Virus record (IMG/VR): IMGVR_UViG_3300009194_000056
Coordinates: 1-21,601 of that record
Direction: 5' to 3' (one strand)
DNA: 21,601 nt
DNA from: a virus
Below are positions 1-5,804 of the stretch, in pieces; within the stretch, counting starts at the first letter, position 1, and every line of letters starts with the position of its first letter. The notes below the pieces were generated by a model. That model saw only the letters and a program-made list of their open reading frames with translations. It was not told where the DNA came from and did not search any database. Both the position numbers and the translations under genes were made by a program.

Positions 1-149
1 GCCGCCCGGGCGGCTTCCTCGGTGCGGAACATGAGCTGGGTTTTGCTGGTTCTGCCCCAAGCGTCGTACTCGACATCGACCCACCAGGCGCCGAACTTGC
101 GGTACGGCTCGCCGAGGATCTTCGTGACGTAGCAGTCGATCAGGTTCAT
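1..149 (-). CDS. Small hypothetical phage protein, C-terminus off the left edge
   Basis: Only the first 49 codons are present and the frame stays open to the window edge. The start ATG at 149 follows a good ribosome binding site (GAGGAGT, 6 nt upstream), which lies in the 14-nt gap after the phosphatase gene, so it is the next gene of the leftward operon. The visible N-terminus begins MNLIDCYVTKILGEPY and is rich in aromatic residues, with no signal peptide or membrane segment. Small proteins of this kind are common in leftward arms of Pseudomonas phages, but I do not recognise a function. Confidence 0.6.
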   Translation of the reverse strand, partial: MNLIDCYVTKILGEPYRKFGAWWVDVEYDAWGRTSKTQLMFRTEEAARA

Positions 150-163
150 GGGTTACTCCTCGG

Positions 164-898
164 TCAGTCCCAGTCGTGGCTGACGCCTGGCTTGATTGGT
201 GGTGTGCACTGGAGGGAGCCAAGCTCCAGCAGGGTGAAGTGGCCATCCATCCAGCCGGCGGTGTCGATGTGGAAAACATTGCCGAGCACGGCAGGCTGCC
301 GGAGCGGGGTATGGCCGACCACTACGGCGCTGATGCCAGCTACTGGTTCGGTATTGCCGTCATTGATCCGGCTGCGGGACCACTGGGCGACTGCCTGAAC
401 ATGGTCCACCTCTGCCGGGGAGCCAGTCTCAATGCTCAGCTTGAAATCTGGCCAGCGACCATATGGCACGTCCGCGTGAACGATTCCGACAATCCCGTGC
501 GTGGTTTCAACCTCGATGGCCAGCGGAAGGGCTTCAAGCGCCAAAACGACATCGGCCCGCTCATCCTGCGATAGCGCGTAGAACCAGGCTCCGCCGTTGC
601 AGAAATGCAGGTCGGTATTCCCTTCGCGGAAAGCCGACACGGTCATTTCCTCGTGGTTGCCGCGCACCGCGTGAAACCATGGACGCTCAAGCCATTCAAG
701 GGCTGCTAGGCTTTCCGGCCCACGGTCGACCAGGTCGCCCACGCTGAACAGCCGGTCAACTGCCGGGTTGAAGCCGGCTGCGTCCAGGGCGGCCTGCAGG
801 CGGGTGAAGTGCCCGTGGATATCGCCGACCGCGAAATCGCGGCCAGCCGTGTTTGCGGCGAAGCGCTTGATGCGCACCACCTCGATGTTTTCGAGCAT
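164..898 (-). CDS. PPP-family serine/threonine protein phosphatase, NinI-like
   Basis: A 244-residue metallophosphoesterase of the lambda NinI type, a Mn-dependent protein phosphatase. The signature motifs occur in order: GDIHGH (residues 25-30), GDLVDRG (54-60), RGNHE (79-83), and a late GHTP followed by HIDTAGW. These supply the metal-binding and phosphate-binding residues. I chose the ATG at 898 over the one at 919 because GAGGA lies just before it and the family core starts soon after. In lambda ninI is in the rightward nin operon; here it lies at the far end of the leftward operon, next to a NinX-like gene. The host target is unknown. It has its own hairpin leader at 910-929. Confidence 0.9.
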   Translation of the reverse strand: MLENIEVVRIKRFAANTAGRDFAVGDIHGHFTRLQAALDAAGFNPAVDRLFSVGDLVDRGPESLAALEWLERPWFHAVRGNHEEMTVSAFREGNTDLHFCNGGAWFYALSQDERADVVLALEALPLAIEVETTHGIVGIVHADVPYGRWPDFKLSIETGSPAEVDHVQAVAQWSRSRINDGNTEPVAGISAVVVGHTPLRQPAVLGNVFHIDTAGWMDGHFTLLELGSLQCTPPIKPGVSHDWD

Positions 899-909
899 GC
901 ATGATCCTC

Positions 910-953
910 GCCCGCGCATGTCGGCGGGCTTGAGTAGTAGGGGAAGGGGTTAG
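910..953 (-). promoter_or_regulatory. Hairpin leader before the phosphatase gene (family A)
   Basis: On the minus strand a pyrimidine tract (TAACCCCTTCCCCTACTAC, 953 to 935) begins at the stop codon of the previous gene. A GCCCGC/GCGGGC hairpin (929-924 with 915-910) follows, and the SD GAGGA of the phosphatase gene abuts it. The same order, with different hairpin bases, occurs before the genes starting at 3250 and 9009. The role is not known; control of translation or RNA processing is inferred. Confidence 0.5.
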
Positions 954-1168
954 GCGCGGTGGCCGCGCTTGCAGAACCAGTCGAGGGCGTCACAGATCAG
1001 CAGATTTTCGTACCAGTCCTCGATCTCGCGCTGCTCATTTCGGTCGCGGAAGAAGGTCGGGCCGAGGTAGTTGTGCCAGGACATGAACACCCGCGTGCCG
1101 TCTGCTAGCGGCAACCTGAAGAACGGCGACATGCACACATAGCCGTACTCCACACGGATGCAGGTCAT
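950..1168 (-). CDS. Hypothetical phage protein, 72 aa
   Basis: The start at 1168 (MTCIRVEYGYVCMSP) was chosen because AGGTGG lies 8 nt upstream; the longer frame to 1243 has no such site. The product is short, aromatic-rich (FFRLPL, MSWHNYLGP, WYENL) and contains four cysteines, including LLICDALDWFC near the C-terminus. No known domain is recognised. It is separated from the upstream gene by about 46 nt that carry a hairpin, so it is not translationally coupled to it. It could be a small accessory factor of the leftward operon; nothing firmer can be said. Confidence 0.6.
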   Translation of the reverse strand: MTCIRVEYGYVCMSPFFRLPLADGTRVFMSWHNYLGPTFFRDRNEQREIEDWYENLLICDALDWFCKRGHRA

Positions 1169-1173
1169 CGCGG

Positions 1174-1189
1174 CCACCTGTAAAGGTGG
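1174..1189 (-). promoter_or_regulatory. Hairpin sequestering the SD of the 72-aa gene
   Basis: The minus strand reads CCACCT-TTAC-AGGTGG, a perfect 6-bp stem with a 4-nt loop. The 3' arm AGGTGG is itself the SD of the gene starting at 1168, so the folded RNA would hide the ribosome binding site. Temperature, a protein or ribosome traffic could open it; none of these is shown by the sequence. Confidence 0.5.
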
Positions 1190-1214
1190 AAGGCTACGTA
1201 CATCATGGGCAGGA

Positions 1215-1589
1215 TCATGATTCGTCCTCCTGCTGCACGCCAAGCTCTCCCATCACCTCGGTGGCGATGGCAAAGCCAGGGCTACCAAGCGGGCATTCCT
1301 TGATGATGCGGTTAAGGCCTTCGATCAGATCGCGGGCTGTGCCGATCATCATGTCGGCGTCGGCGTCCATATCCAGGCCGAGGGCTTCGCCAATGCTGCC
1401 GATGGAGACGCATGCATCCAACAGCATGCGCTTGTTGCGCTCGGCCTCCTTGCGCAGGGCATCGTTCTCGGCCTTGAGCTGGTCGTAGGCCTCAGCCATC
1501 ACGACATAAGGGCCGTGCGGGTCGTAGCTGATGCGGTTTCCCTCATTGGAAAGCATCTTGACGGCTTTGTAGCGGTGAACTTCGGTCAT
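1215..1589 (-). CDS. Hypothetical phage protein, 124 aa, with short coiled coil
   Basis: The start ATG at 1589 (MTEVHRYKAVKMLSNEG) overlaps the stop of the upstream NinX-like gene by 4 nt (ATGA) and follows AAGGAG at 8 nt, indicating translational coupling. Residues about 29-55 (EAYDQLKAENDALRKEAERN) form a heptad-like coiled coil. The C-terminal half (LGLDMDADADMMIGTARDLIEGL and on) is acidic and helical. Proteins with this N-terminal pattern recur in Pseudomonas and enterobacterial phages without a known role; a scaffold or oligomerisation function is only a guess. Confidence 0.65.
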   Translation of the reverse strand: MTEVHRYKAVKMLSNEGNRISYDPHGPYVVMAEAYDQLKAENDALRKEAERNKRMLLDACVSIGSIGEALGLDMDADADMMIGTARDLIEGLNRIIKECPLGSPGFAIATEVMGELGVQQEDES

Positions 1590-1969
1590 TGGATCAGCTC
1601 CTTGGGCACTTGGACGGTACCGCCGAGCTTGGCGGCGACGATGGCGCGGCAAGCGGCGATTAGGTGGGTCAAGCCGTCCGCGTCGCCTGTGGTGTCATCC
1701 AGCCCGGTGACGGCAAAGAATGAATCGGAGTACAGGCCAAAGCCGATGCGGTACTTCTGGATCAGAAGGCCGCCAAGCGCCCAGTCCTCCCAGGGGTTAT
1801 AGCGCTTGCTGTGCTCGATGACTTCGCCACGATAGGTCACGAACACGCGCCACCCGTTGCCGTAGATCGGAGCCGCCAGGTCGAGCTCCAGCCCCTCAGC
1901 CTTGCCCACGGCCCACCCCAGCGCCTCGCCTGCTAGCTCGGCTGTCTTCACTTCGATCAGGTCGGTCAT
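1586..1969 (-). CDS. NinX-like DUF2591 family phage protein
   Basis: A 127-residue protein whose N-terminus (VKTAELAGEALGWAVGKAEG) matches the pattern of the DUF2591/NinX family of P22-like phages, followed by GNGWRVFVTYRGEVIEHSKRYNPW. The function of the family is unknown. The start at 1969 has a strong GGAAGGAG site and overlaps the preceding stop by 4 nt. Its C-terminus encodes the SD of the next gene. In P22 the ninX gene belongs to the rightward nin region; here it lies in the leftward arm together with the NinI-like phosphatase. Family assignment is from recognition of the sequence pattern only. Confidence 0.75.
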   Translation of the reverse strand: MTDLIEVKTAELAGEALGWAVGKAEGLELDLAAPIYGNGWRVFVTYRGEVIEHSKRYNPWEDWALGGLLIQKYRIGFGLYSDSFFAVTGLDDTTGDADGLTHLIAACRAIVAAKLGGTVQVPKELIQ

Positions 1970-2361
1970 GCACGCTGCTCCTTCCTACGCTCCACATCGA
2001 TCTGCTCGTAAAGGGCATCCACTCGCTTCTGCTTGCGGTTAATCGCCTCGGATCGGCTCAGATGGTCCCTCATGGCCTTGTCATATGGCTCGATCTTCTC
2101 GATCAGCCGAAGGCGCTCATTCGGGTCTTTTGAGGCGTTGAATTGCTTGGCCAGGCGATCACGCTCTCCGAAGTCGAGGTGATCAAGTGAGCGGTTTTCC
2201 TTCTCCATCTCATCGATAACGGCGGCTGATTGCCGATGCCAGCGCAGGTACAGAACATCGCTCTTCTTGGGCTTGACGAAAAAGTGCTGCGACCTGATCC
2301 AGTCCACCAAGTCTTCCTTGGTCATTTCGTCCAGAACATCTTTGCGGGCGGCTTTGCTCAC
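1966..2361 (-). CDS. Hypothetical phage protein, 131 aa, charged and helical
   Basis: The start at 2361 (MSKAARKDVLDEMTKEDL) overlaps the upstream stop by 4 nt. The N-terminal part (LDEMTKEDLVDWIRSQHFF) is helical, and the rest is rich in Arg, Lys, Glu and Asp with long helices (RDRLAKQF, RLRLIEKIEPYDKAMRDHLSR). Residues about 105-131 are strongly basic and could bind nucleic acid. No catalytic motif is visible. It belongs to a tight four-gene block of ATGA overlaps from 2609 down to 1215, so it is probably made in step with its neighbours. Confidence 0.65.
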   Translation of the reverse strand: MSKAARKDVLDEMTKEDLVDWIRSQHFFVKPKKSDVLYLRWHRQSAAVIDEMEKENRSLDHLDFGERDRLAKQFNASKDPNERLRLIEKIEPYDKAMRDHLSRSEAINRKQKRVDALYEQIDVERRKEQRA

Positions 2362-2609
2362 AGCTGATACCTCTCATCAATCCAGCGCCCAGGCGCCAGA
2401 GCGGGTGTAGGTTCGGGTTGGGTTTCGTGCGGGGAGAGCTGGCGCTCGTTGCCGGCCTGCAGCTGGCTGTCGGGGATGCAGCTGATGCCGACCCCATTCA
2501 GCAGGTAGCAGGTCACGCCGCGCTGGCTGTCGTGCTGCACGTCGATGACGTTCTCGGTTGCGCTGGCGCCGGTGGCCAGCAGCAGGAGGCAGAGGGCGAG
2601 GCGGGTCAT
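2358..2609 (-). CDS. Small exported protein with signal peptide, 83 aa
   Basis: The N-terminus MTRLALCLLLLATGASA is a typical Sec signal peptide with likely cleavage after ASA (residue about 17). The mature part of about 66 residues has two cysteines (VTCYLLNGVGISC) that could form a disulfide in the periplasm, and a Pro-rich tail (PEPTPALAPG). The start overlaps the preceding gene by 4 nt and the end overlaps the next by 4 nt. An exported protein in the early arm of a temperate phage might alter the envelope of the host, for example in superinfection exclusion, but this is inference. Confidence 0.7.
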   Translation of the reverse strand: MTRLALCLLLLATGASATENVIDVQHDSQRGVTCYLLNGVGISCIPDSQLQAGNERQLSPHETQPEPTPALAPGRWIDERYQL

Positions 2610-3250
2610 TGCTGTACCCTCTTGAACTCAACGACCCATACCCATGGGTTTGCAGGCCACGACTCCGTGCCGTTGATGCTCTCCCATAGCGCCTCGAAAG
2701 CATCCCGCGCGGTGTGGTCGTGCATCGGAACGCCGGCGGCAGCCTCCTCGAAGGTATGCCACTTGCAGCCTTCCAGCGCCTGACATCCTTCCGCTACGAC
2801 CTGAGCCTCGGAGATCGCCTGTAAGCGCTCAACCCTGACGCTGGTGATCTCCAGCAGAATCCGAGAGGCGACCCGCGGCATGTGGATGCTCGGTTTCCAG
2901 CGCTCGTCGCCGTAGAAGCGACCGCCGCCCATGGCTGCGGGGAATCGCCCATCTGCCCGGTAGAAGTAAACGCCTTCGTCACCGCCTGGATTAGAGCGAC
3001 TGAAGGTCTCACGGACCCAGAGACGTTCGCCTGGCCTGCCATACGGGCAGTTGGTAGAGAGGCTGTGACCCAACATGGCGGGGATACTGGTCATTCCCTC
3101 ACCCCAGCCGGCACCGTAAACCTGCCAGAACCCATTCTTCAGGACCGGCTGAACCTTCATCACCCGGCGGGTGACCGTCTTTTCGCCTTCCAGGATGGCG
3201 CGGACCATAGGCCCGCTGAACAGGATCGGTCTTTCCTTTGCTTGAGACAT
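2606..3250 (-). CDS. ASCH/morphogenetic-type phage protein
   Basis: A 214-residue protein with the N-terminal pattern RPILFSGPMVRAILEGEKTVTRR, typical of phage proteins often labelled morphogenetic and related to ASCH (RNA-binding, PUA-like) domains. Further hallmarks are CPYGRPGERLWVRETF (about 69-84), the block around WKPSIHMPRVASRILLEITSVR, and the C-terminal NPWVWVVEFKRV. I chose the ATG at 3250; it follows AAGG and a hairpin, whereas the longer frame to 3322 reads through that leader. The biochemical role of the phage family is not established; RNA or modified-base binding is inferred from the ASCH fold. Confidence 0.8.
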   Translation of the reverse strand: MSQAKERPILFSGPMVRAILEGEKTVTRRVMKVQPVLKNGFWQVYGAGWGEGMTSIPAMLGHSLSTNCPYGRPGERLWVRETFSRSNPGGDEGVYFYRADGRFPAAMGGGRFYGDERWKPSIHMPRVASRILLEITSVRVERLQAISEAQVVAEGCQALEGCKWHTFEEAAAGVPMHDHTARDAFEALWESINGTESWPANPWVWVVEFKRVQQ

Positions 3251-3262
3251 AGCTTCGCCTTG

Positions 3263-3303
3263 GCCGCCATATCGCGGCAGTGAATAGAGGGGAAAGTGGT
3301 TAG
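3263..3303 (-). promoter_or_regulatory. Hairpin leader before the ASCH-type gene (family A)
   Basis: On the minus strand the pyrimidine tract CCACTTTCCCCTCTATTC is followed by a GCCGC/GCGGC hairpin with a 6-nt loop (3278-3274 with 3267-3263), then AAGG and the ATG at 3250. The tract resembles those at 935-953, 3719-3741 and 9043-9056, while the hairpin bases differ and still pair. Confidence 0.5.
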
Positions 3304-3422
3304 GAACAGCGGTACTAGCCAATTATCTGATTCAGATCATTAATCATTCAGATGCGGCTTCGAGCTGCTGCGGTTAGGCTATGTTGGGTTAACGCACACA
3401 ACTAAAGTCGTAGGAGGACGGC
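3304..3422. other. AT-rich divergent intergenic region
   Basis: The space between the leftward gene starting at 3250 and the rightward ORF starting at 3423. Positions 3316-3352 are AT-rich for this genome and contain related CTGATTCAG and CATTCAG motifs. On the minus strand GATAAT (3327-3322) resembles a -10 box, but no convincing -35 box lies 16-18 bp before it. No clear promoter for the plus-strand gene was found either. Confidence 0.3.
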
Positions 3423-3725
3423 ATGAGAATTCGCGGTGATGTTTTTTGGTCTTGGGCTGACCCGACGCTTCACCATAGGACTCATGACGAAACACTCGAC
3501 GATGGAACGCTCATAAATGTCCAGGTGCGGCTGTCGCGGATAGGCAATACGCAAATGTTTATTGGGGTCTATGCGCCTTCAGGCATGCCCTTGCATGAAG
3601 AGGCCTTTGACTCTCGCCCTGGCGAATCGATGACCAGGGCAATGGCGTGGGGCGTTGGCCTTGCTCGCCGGGTTGCTACTGAGGGTGCCCGGAGCACGCC
3701 TCGTGCTGCGACCTGCTCGAAATAG
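3423..3725 (+). CDS. Hypothetical protein, 100 aa, antisense to the operon direction
   Basis: The start ATG at 3423 follows a strong GTAGGAGGACGGC site, the best reason to accept it as a gene. Residues 1-80 read as one small domain (VFWSWADPTLHHRTHDET, LINVQVRLSRIGNTQMFIGVY), ending in an Arg/Ala helix. The last dozen residues (GARSTPRAATCSK) are encoded by the antisense of a hairpin-leader element (3693-3741), so the natural C-terminus may have been replaced by a recombination junction. It is transcribed against the surrounding operon, like a separately acquired gene. Function unknown. Confidence 0.6.
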   Translation: MRIRGDVFWSWADPTLHHRTHDETLDDGTLINVQVRLSRIGNTQMFIGVYAPSGMPLHEEAFDSRPGESMTRAMAWGVGLARRVATEGARSTPRAATCSK

Positions 3726-3741
3726 AGGGGAGAGGGGTTAC
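3693..3741 (-). promoter_or_regulatory. Orphan family A hairpin leader, no gene behind it
   Basis: The minus strand has the pyrimidine tract TAACCCCTCTCCCCTCTATT, then a perfect AGCACG-AGG-CGTGCT hairpin (3707-3693), as in the other family A leaders. No SD or start codon follows on that strand. The element overlaps the end of the plus-strand gene 3423-3725. It looks like a leader whose gene has been lost. Confidence 0.4.
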
Positions 3742-3824
3742 AGCTGGGTGTTGATGCGGGAGAAGGTGAAGCCCTTGTGAGTTCGCCGCCGACCCTAGCC
3801 GATTGGGGTCTGGTTATCGCTCAT
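3738..3824 (-). pseudogene. Remnant of a small leftward gene with internal amber codon
   Basis: An ATG at 3824 (MSDNQTPIG) follows GGAG, the shared GCATGCATGGAG sequence and a perfect hairpin, the same start context as the gene at 4722. After nine codons comes TAG, and the frame then continues (KGFTFSRINTQL) to a TAA that begins the next leader tract. This looks like a decayed gene of about 28 codons or a leader peptide. Either reading is tentative. Confidence 0.3.
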
Positions 3825-3830
3825 GGTTTT

Positions 3831-3857
3831 CTCCATGCATGCACCGGCTTGGCCGGT
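3831..3857 (-). promoter_or_regulatory. Hairpin plus GCATGCATGGAG leader (family C)
   Basis: The minus strand has ACCGGC-CAA-GCCGGT, a perfect 6-bp hairpin (3857-3843), followed directly by GCATGCATGGAG and an ATG 7 nt later at 3824. The same 12-mer follows another hairpin before the gene at 4722. Confidence 0.45.
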
Positions 3858-3931
3858 GTTGTACCTGATAGTGGCAATTTAATGGCATTTGGGTTATTCA
3901 TTGTAATACCAGTCAACGAGATGAATACCCG

Positions 3932-4153
3932 ATGGACCGCGAGCCAACAAACCAGGAAATCGCAGCAGCTCTCGGCATTGATGAGGATCAGGTTGATAAG
4001 TACCGTCAGGAGGCTGTGCTGCTGGGCGACGGATCTTGGCTTGTCCACTTTTCCTACGACATGCCGAGAGAGCTTCGGCACAGCTTCACCGGTAGCTTTA
4101 CGGCGATTGTTGCGTGCGTTGAATCTTGTGTTGACGGGCGCGCAGTCGACTGA
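3932..4153 (+). CDS. Hypothetical protein, 73 aa, possible N-terminal HTH
   Basis: The frame begins MDREPTNQEIAAALGIDEDQVDKY, which reads like a short helix-turn-helix, and continues with GDGSWLVHFSYDMPRELRHSFTGSF, a well-formed small-domain sequence rather than a shadow frame. The ribosome binding site is weak (GAG about 10 nt upstream) and no promoter was found. It lies alone on the plus strand in a 451-nt space between two leftward genes. The rest of that space holds the gene remnant and leaders described separately. It may be another inserted accessory gene. Confidence 0.45.
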   Translation: MDREPTNQEIAAALGIDEDQVDKYRQEAVLLGDGSWLVHFSYDMPRELRHSFTGSFTAIVACVESCVDGRAVD

Positions 4154-4176
4154 GGCTGGCTGGCAGCGAAGGACGG

Positions 4177-4722
4177 TCAGGCGTCTATCGGGAACTGTTT
4201 GGCAAGGGCCTGCTGCACCGTTTCGATGATGCGGCAGAGGTAGGCCCAATCTGGATTGGGCTCCATGGCATCGGCAGGCAGGTTCCACCAGTCGTCACCG
4301 AATACGCGGTGCAGGAACTCGCGGTGGGCGCCGCCGCACTCATCGAGCGAGCTGGTGTGTCGAACATCCTCAGCCTCGTCGAGCAGGCTTCGGGCATCTT
4401 CTGCGTCCAGATCCCGGTCACGCCGCATTTGCACGATCACCTTCCGCGCTTTGTCGGCCAGCGCTTCAGCGCTGAACCGGCGAGAACTCAGCGACCGGTC
4501 GAAGTAGCCGATGATGTAGGCGTCGTACAGCTTGCAGAAGAACTGGCCGATGGTCAGGCCATCCCACATACCGCCCCAGTAGGCGTGCCAGGTCTTGTCG
4601 TAGCAGCTGACGGTGATCTTGCCCTTGCAGGGCTCAAAGTCTTCGAGGTAGACGCTGATCGGGTCCAGGCCTTCGGCGCCAGTGATCAGCAGCTTGGTGA
4701 CAGTGGAGGTCTCGACTTGCAT
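4177..4722 (-). CDS. Hypothetical prophage protein, 181 aa
   Basis: The ATG at 4722 follows GGAG at 8 nt and a strong hairpin; the longer frame to 4800 would read through them. The N-terminal half (SVYLEDFEPCKGKITVSCYDKTW, then HAYWGGMWDGLTIGQFFCKLYDAYI) matches a pattern familiar from unannotated enterobacterial and Pseudomonas prophage proteins. The C-terminal part has DDWWNLPADAMEPNPDWAYLCRI. No catalytic motif is recognised, and the four cysteines do not form a clear metal site. It belongs to the leftward operon but is not coupled to its neighbours. Confidence 0.7.
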   Translation of the reverse strand: MQVETSTVTKLLITGAEGLDPISVYLEDFEPCKGKITVSCYDKTWHAYWGGMWDGLTIGQFFCKLYDAYIIGYFDRSLSSRRFSAEALADKARKVIVQMRRDRDLDAEDARSLLDEAEDVRHTSSLDECGGAHREFLHRVFGDDWWNLPADAMEPNPDWAYLCRIIETVQQALAKQFPIDA

Positions 4723-4729
4723 TGCGGTA

Positions 4730-4766
4730 CTCCATGCATGCGCCGCCCTCCGTGGCCGGATGCGGC
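4730..4766 (-). promoter_or_regulatory. Hairpin plus GCATGCATGGAG leader (family C)
   Basis: On the minus strand GCCGC/GCGGC (4766-4762 with 4746-4742) closes an inner TCCG/CGGA stem with a 4-nt loop, about 9 bp in all. GCATGCATGGAG and the ATG at 4722 follow. The 12-mer is identical to the copy at 3831-3842 although the hairpins differ in sequence. Confidence 0.5.
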
Positions 4767-4827
4767 ATGGTGTTGGTATGAGAGTTGCTCTACCCCTCAA
4801 ACACTAAGAATTTGGGGGAATGCCGTA

Positions 4828-4926
4828 ATGACCCAGGGCGACTTTCGCTACATGGTCTTCGTGGTAGTAGCTGTGGTGGTGCTTACGATTGTGGGGTCAT
4901 GGGTGTTTGTCGAATCCATCAGCTGA
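4828..4926 (+). CDS. Very small single-pass membrane protein, 32 aa
   Basis: The ATG at 4828 follows GGGGGAA at about 8 nt. The product starts MTQGDFRYMVFVV and has one hydrophobic helix from about residue 9 to 28 (MVFVVVAVVVLTIVGSW), with an acidic end. It lies on the plus strand, against the operon, about 115 nt before the gene at 5042, and the two could share a transcript. Tiny membrane proteins of temperate phages can be toxins or exclusion factors; nothing in the sequence decides this. Confidence 0.4.
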   Translation: MTQGDFRYMVFVVVAVVVLTIVGSWVFVESIS

Positions 4927-5041
4927 GCCCCACCGGCGGGTCATGTCACACCCTGAATCGGGTCGGTCCACATGGTGGCAATTTGGTTTGGGATGGGGTA
5001 TTACGGGTGACCGGCATGGAGCCGGTTTACAAGGAGAGAAA

Positions 5042-5245
5042 ATGAGCCTGCACCAAGCACAAACAGACGCACTTGAACACCTGGTACTCGCACTCGTTGC
5101 AAATGCAAAGCGCAATGGGCGGGATCTGGATGGCCTCTTTGCTGATGCGCATTCGTCGATCATGGGCGAAAAAAATGCTAGCGGAACAACCCAGAAGACA
5201 GCCGCAGCTGAGTACTTGGCTCACCTGAAGCAGCTTTCGGTCTGA
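5042..5245 (+). CDS. Hypothetical protein, 67 aa, plus strand
   Basis: The start at 5042 has a strong AAGGAGAGAAA site. The product (MSLHQAQTDALEHLVLALVAN, ending AAAEYLAHLKQLSV) is helical and soluble. It runs against the leftward operon and converges tail to tail with the gene 5247-5558, only one base apart, with no terminator visible between them. The 115 nt before it contain nothing I recognise apart from a loose TATTAC at about 4997. Function unknown. Confidence 0.55.
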   Translation: MSLHQAQTDALEHLVLALVANAKRNGRDLDGLFADAHSSIMGEKNASGTTQKTAAAEYLAHLKQLSV

Positions 5246-5246
5246 T

Positions 5247-5558
5247 CTATTCAGCGTGAGCAATCCGTAGCGCCTCGCGCGCCCGGAAATTCTCAAGCTT
5301 CCGCGCCACAGCCGGTGACACCGTGATTTCGTGGCGCGGAGGTGTCAACAGCGGCAGCGCGCCGCTCGGGCCAAGCCCATGCAGGTGATGAATCATCAGC
5401 GTCATCGCCTCGCCCTGTTCCTCGATCCCGGCCCACTCCATCAGCTCCAGCAGGGCCTGTTTAGTCCCGGGTCGAACCTTCAAGCGCAGGTCTTCTTCCT
5501 GCAACCGGGCGGCTTTGGCGCGGCGCTTCTCGTCGCGTTCCTTGGGTGACATCGCCAT
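5247..5558 (-). CDS. Hypothetical phage protein, 103 aa
   Basis: The start MAMSPKERDEKRRAKAARL at 5558 follows GGAGG at 6 nt. The basic N-terminal helix is followed by LRLKVRPGTKQALLELMEWAGIEEQGEAMTL, a pattern I have seen in small Pseudomonas phage proteins, and by a C-terminal PPRHEITVSPAVARKLENF. The middle reads like a ribbon-helix-helix or small DNA-binding fold (strand, then two helices), which would suit a regulator, but this is inference. It lies downstream of the SSB gene and a 54-aa ORF. Confidence 0.65.
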   Translation of the reverse strand: MAMSPKERDEKRRAKAARLQEEDLRLKVRPGTKQALLELMEWAGIEEQGEAMTLMIHHLHGLGPSGALPLLTPPRHEITVSPAVARKLENFRAREALRIAHAE

Positions 5559-5643
5559 ACGGCACCTCCATGATTCCGCTGGGCGGGATGTGTATGTGCA
5601 GCTGGCGGCGACGCTGCTGCGTGAGTTTCTGGATGCGTCTCAT
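5461..5643 (-). CDS. Possible small basic ORF, 60 aa
   Basis: Its ATG at 5643 overlaps the stop of the upstream 54-aa gene (ATGA), which argues for translation. However, its last 33 codons overlap the gene 5247-5558 in another frame, and that part (REAPRQSRPVAGRRPALEG) has the Arg/Pro-rich look of a shadow frame. The N-terminus is [20 protein letters not shown]. It may be a short coupling ORF that helps expression of the next gene, or no gene at all. Confidence 0.25.
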   Translation of the reverse strand: MRRIQKLTQQRRRQLHIHIPPSGIMEVPYGDVTQGTRREAPRQSRPVAGRRPALEGSTRD

Positions 5644-5804
5644 GGGTGGCACACCTCAATGGGCGTTTTCTTCGTCGAGCCAGACGGCATAACCACCAGT
5701 AGACGCTTGTTTCCTCGGTATACGCCCCAAGGCTGACCAGTGGATCTGGCCATGGCCGCCGCGTACTTCACGGCGGGCACAGGCTGAGACATGGTGGCGA
5801 TCAT
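5640..5804 (-). CDS. Hypothetical phage protein, 54 aa
   Basis: The ATG at 5804 overlaps the stop of the SSB gene by 4 nt. The product starts [20 protein letters not shown], continues [20 protein letters not shown] and ends KTPIEVCHP. No domain is recognised. Tight coupling to ssb and the recombination genes suggests a helper role in that module, as small unassigned genes often have, but there is no direct evidence. Confidence 0.55.
   Translation of the reverse strand: MIATMSQPVPAVKYAAAMARSTGQPWGVYRGNKRLLVVMPSGSTKKTPIEVCHP

Noticed and set aside
3821-4288. 155-codon minus-strand ORF across the intergenic space
   Set aside because: It overlaps the end of the 181-aa gene in another frame, has no SD and has a shadow-type composition.
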